This document shows positions 24,559 through 26,904 of a stretch of 26,904 bases of DNA, in pieces. Every line of letters starts with the position of its first letter. Position 1 is the stretch's first letter. Source of the DNA: a virus; the IMG/VR virus record IMGVR_UViG_3300030107_003023, positions 1-26,904 of that record; one strand, written 5' to 3'. The translations under genes and the position numbers were made by a program. The notes below the pieces were generated by a model. It saw only the letters and a program-made list of their open reading frames with translations. It had not been told where the DNA came from and did no database searches.

Positions 24559-25219
24559 ATTTTTTAACGCTCCGTCTGGTAGAGTGAATCCCTCCGTAGT
24601 TTACTTTACCAGCTACTGCTGTATCTCCAAGACGGGCTCTTTTTTCCGCAGTAACGGTAGCTTCTGCATATAAATTAAAATAAAGAGAAGCTGACTGAGG
24701 ATCAGACCAGTCTTTCGAGGGGATACGAAGTAATCTTGATAAAGTGCCATTTACTATGGCATCTCTGTTATCCGACATAACTGTCGAATCACAAGACGTA
24801 GATGTATGAGTAGGTTTTAAAGCTACTCGTAAAATCAAACCTTCAGTTTTAGAAACTGAGGGTACAGGAACAATCCAAAAATTTTCCTGGTTTTGTTTAA
24901 GAATATATTCTGGGGTGCCAGTTGTAGTTCTCCAATCAGGTTTACGTTGTTCAAGTAAACCACTTGTAATAGGTTCTAAAACATCTCCATCATATATAGC
25001 CCACACTATTTTATGAACTATAGTTCCTGATGGAGCATCGAAATCATATTCGTAAATAGAAGATGTAGTAGTAATAGGATCAAGTTCTTTTTGATATATA
25101 GTAGAACGCTCGCATAAATCTATAACTGTAGATCTAATATGCTGATGTATAAGACTATCAGGACAAGAAGGCACTATAGGAATAATTTCTGGTATTAAAG
25201 ACTCGTATGAAGTTGCCAT
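24533..25219 (-). CDS. Second head-tail connector-like protein
   Basis: This 228-aa protein begins MATSYESLIPEIIPIVPSCP and continues with HQHIRSTVIDLCERS, a short amphipathic helix pair like the start of other tail-connector proteins. A beta-rich middle follows, containing YEYDFDAPSG and ENFWIVPVPS, then a C-terminal helical region with SLYFNLYAEA and a basic tail (KKYAGRRTFF). The helix-beta-helix plan matches the adaptor gene just upstream, so the two probably form successive rings between portal and tail. The start has an AGGAT-type site, and the stop lies inside the next gene, which overlaps by 26 bases. Gatekeeper or tail-tube-A-like roles are both possible; the connector role is inferred from fold-like features and position. 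Confidence 0.55.
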   Translation of the reverse strand: MATSYESLIPEIIPIVPSCPDSLIHQHIRSTVIDLCERSTIYQKELDPITTTSSIYEYDFDAPSGTIVHKIVWAIYDGDVLEPITSGLLEQRKPDWRTTTGTPEYILKQNQENFWIVPVPSVSKTEGLILRVALKPTHTSTSCDSTVMSDNRDAIVNGTLSRLLRIPSKDWSDPQSASLYFNLYAEATVTAEKRARLGDTAVAGKVNYGGIHSTRRSVKKYAGRRTFF

Positions 25220-25221
25220 AA

Positions 25222-25911
25222 TTATCCTACTTGTTTGTTAACAGAAGGTGAATTAACTTGATCCATTTCACCTTTAAGGCTAACAGCTTGTTGAAATAAA
25301 GTTAAATGGGAACTAGCCCTGGATTGATTAGAAGCAGTTTCTGCATCCTTCATATAAGCCATAAACAAAATATAATTCATTATGGCACTTCCATAAATAT
25401 CATTTACTCCTAAAGTAGAAGAGCCGCTACTTGAGTAATCAAGAACCCCTGGTACTACTGAATATATTATTTCAACAAAAGCATTACCTGCCACACCGGG
25501 ATACACATAAAATACTTTTGGGTCTGACTCATCATAAACCCAGTGTTTTACTATAGTAGTATGTTTGGATAAACCAGTAGCGGTTGGGTCATGCCAATTA
25601 GGATCTTGTGCATCCAAAGATTCTAAAGACACTTGGCGTATAGCTCGCCCCCCTGTAGCATCTCCTGCCGCGCTAGACATATTACGAAGCACTCGTAATA
25701 CTCTATTGCCCCCACTTGGTAAAGATTGTTGAGTACCAGTCGCTAACTGAATATTTGTATTGATAGAAGTAGCGTCAGGTTTTAATAACGCTATTTCACG
25801 TTGGGCATCATTAAGATAATTTAATAACTCTGCCTGCGTCCAACGTATATTTGTAGTATCTTGTAGAGTTATTTGTACTCTATCTAAAATGTTTTTAACT
25901 GTCAGAGCCAT
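25222..25911 (-). CDS. Head-to-tail adaptor-like protein
   Basis: This 229-aa protein opens with a helical segment, MALTVKNILDRVQITLQDTT, followed by RWTQAELLNYLNDAQREI. The pattern ([IV]L-R-[VA]-x-x-x-L-x-D, then W-[TS]-x-x-E-L-L-x-[YW]-[LI]-N-D-A-Q-R-E) is typical of phage adaptor proteins that bind below the portal. The middle is beta-rich, with LPSGGNRVLRVLRNM and a KVFYVYPG strand. The C-terminal half has helices with YILFMAYMKDAE, like the helical bundle of gp6/gp11-type adaptors. Position after the capsid genes fits the T7 gene 11 slot. I recall the family as DUF6682-like phage adaptors but could not check this. Confidence 0.7.
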   Translation of the reverse strand: MALTVKNILDRVQITLQDTTNIRWTQAELLNYLNDAQREIALLKPDATSINTNIQLATGTQQSLPSGGNRVLRVLRNMSSAAGDATGGRAIRQVSLESLDAQDPNWHDPTATGLSKHTTIVKHWVYDESDPKVFYVYPGVAGNAFVEIIYSVVPGVLDYSSSGSSTLGVNDIYGSAIMNYILFMAYMKDAETASNQSRASSHLTLFQQAVSLKGEMDQVNSPSVNKQVG

Positions 25912-25919
25912 CGGCTACC

Positions 25920-26321
25920 TCAACCTGCGTTAAGAGCCTCTTCCCATGCAGCTTCCCGCTGTTCTGTAGTTATGGTAGAGCCACTAAGTTTATTTACAAC
26001 GGCTGCTTTAGGAGTTCCATCTGTTTTAAAATTATCAGGATCACCAGTCTCAATAAGACCTTTCATTACAGCAACCAATTCTTCAAACCCATCATCTTCC
26101 GATTCTGCGGATTCAATAACTATTTCCGGTTCTTCATCAGCTACTTCAGCTACTTCTTCGATAACTTCTTTCGGTTCATCCGAAATAATTTTTGCACCTT
26201 GTTCCAAAGCAATAAGGCCTAACTCTTCTCTAACTTCCGTAGGCTCATCAGCTTTTAAAATAATAACATGCCCTTTTAAACTAGCGACACGCATATCTTT
26301 TTCTGTACTTACAACTTTCAT
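25920..26321 (-). CDS. Small acidic protein between capsid and connector genes
   Basis: This 133-aa protein has three parts. Residues 1-47 are compact and beta-like (MKVVSTEKDMRVASLKGHVI start). Residues about 48-80 are very acidic and low in complexity, with many Glu, Asp and Val. The C-terminal part is helical and contains LIETGDPDNFKTDGTPK and a closing Glu/Ala-rich helix. A short helix plus a D-F-x-x-D-G-x-P-K segment followed by a helix resembles C-terminal domains of small proteins next to capsid genes in Mu-like and other phages. That comparison is from memory and tentative. An AAGGAG site six bases upstream supports the ATG, and the protein ends nine bases before the adaptor gene. It could be a head-completion factor or assembly chaperone. 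Confidence 0.45.
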   Translation of the reverse strand: MKVVSTEKDMRVASLKGHVIILKADEPTEVREELGLIALEQGAKIISDEPKEVIEEVAEVADEEPEIVIESAESEDDGFEELVAVMKGLIETGDPDNFKTDGTPKAAVVNKLSGSTITTEQREAAWEEALNAG

Positions 26322-26337
26322 TAACTACTCCTTAGTT

Positions 26338-26369
26338 AATATGACCTCCTCCGAAGAAGAGGTCATATT
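26338..26369 (-). terminator. Strong stem-loop with UUCG tetraloop; possible terminator or RNA processing site
   Basis: An 11-bp perfect inverted repeat (AATATGACCTC / GAGGTCATATT) is extended inward, on the minus strand, by U-G, U-A and C-G pairs closing a C(UUCG)G tetraloop, giving a stem of about 14 bp. It lies in the only real intergenic gap of the window, after the decoration gene and just before the AAGGAG ribosome site of the next gene. No run of U follows the stem on either strand, so it does not fit a standard intrinsic terminator. It could lower read-through from capsid to connector genes, be an RNase site, protect the capsid mRNA 3' end, or affect access to the downstream ribosome site. 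Confidence 0.5.
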
Positions 26370-26396
26370 TAGTTGAGAGAGGTACATTTTATAAAA

Positions 26397-26804
26397 TTAA
26401 GATACAGTTACCCAAATCTCAATATCTCCAGTACCACCACCACCAGGGCCAGTTGCAACCAAGACATCAATTGTGTCATCAGCTGTATAAGCCCTCGGTG
26501 CGGTATTAGCATCTAGAGTATCTGTACCACCAGCCTGGCCAATCGTTGATCCATCAATGTAGTAATCAACATCTGAACCATCGCCAACGTCAAGCACAAG
26601 TGCAGTACCTGTATCTAAATCACCAGTTTTAACCACGATGTTGTGAACTGTTTCACCAGCAAAAACATCTACCATTTGAATCACATCATTTACTGCGATT
26701 GCAGTAGTTGCCGTAAACTTAGAGTAACGAACACCAAGAGTTCCACCTGGAAACGGCTTGAATGATGAATTTCCATCAACAGCACCTGAAGTATATGTAG
26801 CCAT
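26397..26804 (-). CDS. Probable capsid decoration or head-associated structural protein
   Basis: This 135-aa protein is rich in Gly, Thr, Val and Asp and has almost no predicted helix. It begins MATYTSGAVDGNSSFKPFPG and ends in a Gly-rich loop (GPGGGGTGD) and a final strand, EIWVTVS. No signal peptide or membrane segment is seen. An excellent ribosome site (AAGGAGG) overlaps the stop codon of the upstream capsid gene and fixes the start. A small all-beta protein directly after the coat gene is a usual place for a head decoration or stabilising protein. Sampled lines are about 43-50% G+C against about 25-30% in the core genes, consistent with codon use tuned for high output. The virion role is inferred from position and composition. 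Confidence 0.55.
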   Translation of the reverse strand: MATYTSGAVDGNSSFKPFPGGTLGVRYSKFTATTAIAVNDVIQMVDVFAGETVHNIVVKTGDLDTGTALVLDVGDGSDVDYYIDGSTIGQAGGTDTLDANTAPRAYTADDTIDVLVATGPGGGGTGDIEIWVTVS

Positions 26805-26818
26805 TTTCTAAATCCTCC

Positions 26819-26904
26819 TTAATAAGAAGTGTCAACACAGATAACACCGAAATCTTCAGTCGTTCCAGTATGATCAGCATTGAACTTAGGTTTACGGAGG
26901 CCGA
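26819..26904 (-). CDS. C-terminal end of probable major capsid protein (partial)
   Basis: Only the last 27 codons lie in the window; the gene continues past the right edge. The reading frame ends at a TAA at 26821-26819 and encodes a tail with the stretch TEDFGVICVDTSY. A hydrophobic strand such as FGVICVD at the very end is common in phage coat proteins, and the gene sits directly before a small glycine-rich virion protein and the connector genes, where T7-like phages have their coat gene. The sampled sequence here and in the next gene is richer in G+C than the ejection genes, as might be expected for very highly expressed proteins. The identity rests on position and on this short tail, so another head protein is possible. 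Confidence 0.55.
   Translation of the reverse strand, partial: GLRKPKFNADHTGTTEDFGVICVDTSY

Noticed and set aside
25972-26376. Open frame of 134 codons on the plus strand
   Set aside because: It is a mirror of the acidic protein gene on the minus strand: Ser/Thr-rich low-complexity product, no ribosome site, and it crosses the hairpin. All supported genes run on the minus strand.
26322-26396. Classical intrinsic terminator or promoter in the intergenic gap
   Set aside because: The stem has no U-run after it on either strand, and the TATAAA-like string near 26390 has no convincing -35 partner.
1-26904. tRNA genes, CRISPR arrays, insertion sequences, attachment sites
   Set aside because: Coding genes cover nearly the whole window; no cloverleaf, spaced direct repeats of CRISPR type, transposase or integrase was seen.

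Overview
The window is a late structural-gene block of a tailed phage with a T7-like (podovirus) plan. Every gene I can support lies on the minus strand, so transcription runs from right (26904) to left (1). Genes are packed almost without gaps: many neighbours share a TAATG or ATGA stop/start overlap, and the only intergenic stretch of note is 75 bp (26322-26396). Sampled lines of the large genes are roughly 25-35% G+C, and protein styles resemble those of marine phages of low-GC bacteria; host and phage group are inference. No integrase, tRNA, CRISPR array, IS element, terminase or portal gene is visible. No gene-free stretch reaches 300 bases.

In transcription order: (1) 26904-25920 holds the C-terminal end of a probable major capsid protein, a small glycine-rich probable decoration protein, a strong UUCG-capped stem-loop, and an acidic protein. 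(2) 25911-24533 holds two head-to-tail connector/adaptor-like proteins. (3) 24558-11026 is the internal core or DNA-ejection module, in the order of T7 genes 13-14-15-16: a small GNAT-like protein, two small core proteins, a 942-aa core protein and a giant 2967-aa protein. The giant protein starts with a lambda-R-like (GH104) lytic transglycosylase domain, carries four MORN repeats in its middle and an HELGH zinc-peptidase motif further on, and ends with hydrophobic segments. (4) 11020-9959 holds an M15 peptidase endolysin, a 3TM-type holin and a small basic protein. (5) 9952-1 is the tail tip and fibre region: a BppU-like protein, a repeat-rich fibre protein, a small tail protein, and three fibre genes each followed by a tiny gene. 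Next come a coiled-coil membrane protein, a 684-aa tail (nozzle-like) protein, a 557-aa protein like the C-terminal part of gpJ, and the start of one more small gene.

The working picture is as follows. Capsid and connector proteins build the head and tail base. The core proteins are packed in the head and ejected to cross the envelope, with the GH104 domain opening peptidoglycan. The fibre cassettes supply exchangeable receptor-binding tips, and the holin/endolysin pair ends infection.

The most unusual points are the MORN cassette, which has raised G+C and a codon style unlike the rest of the 8.9-kb gene; the alternating fibre/small-gene cassettes; and two tail proteins that each appear to carry a foreign domain inserted into an otherwise continuous fold.
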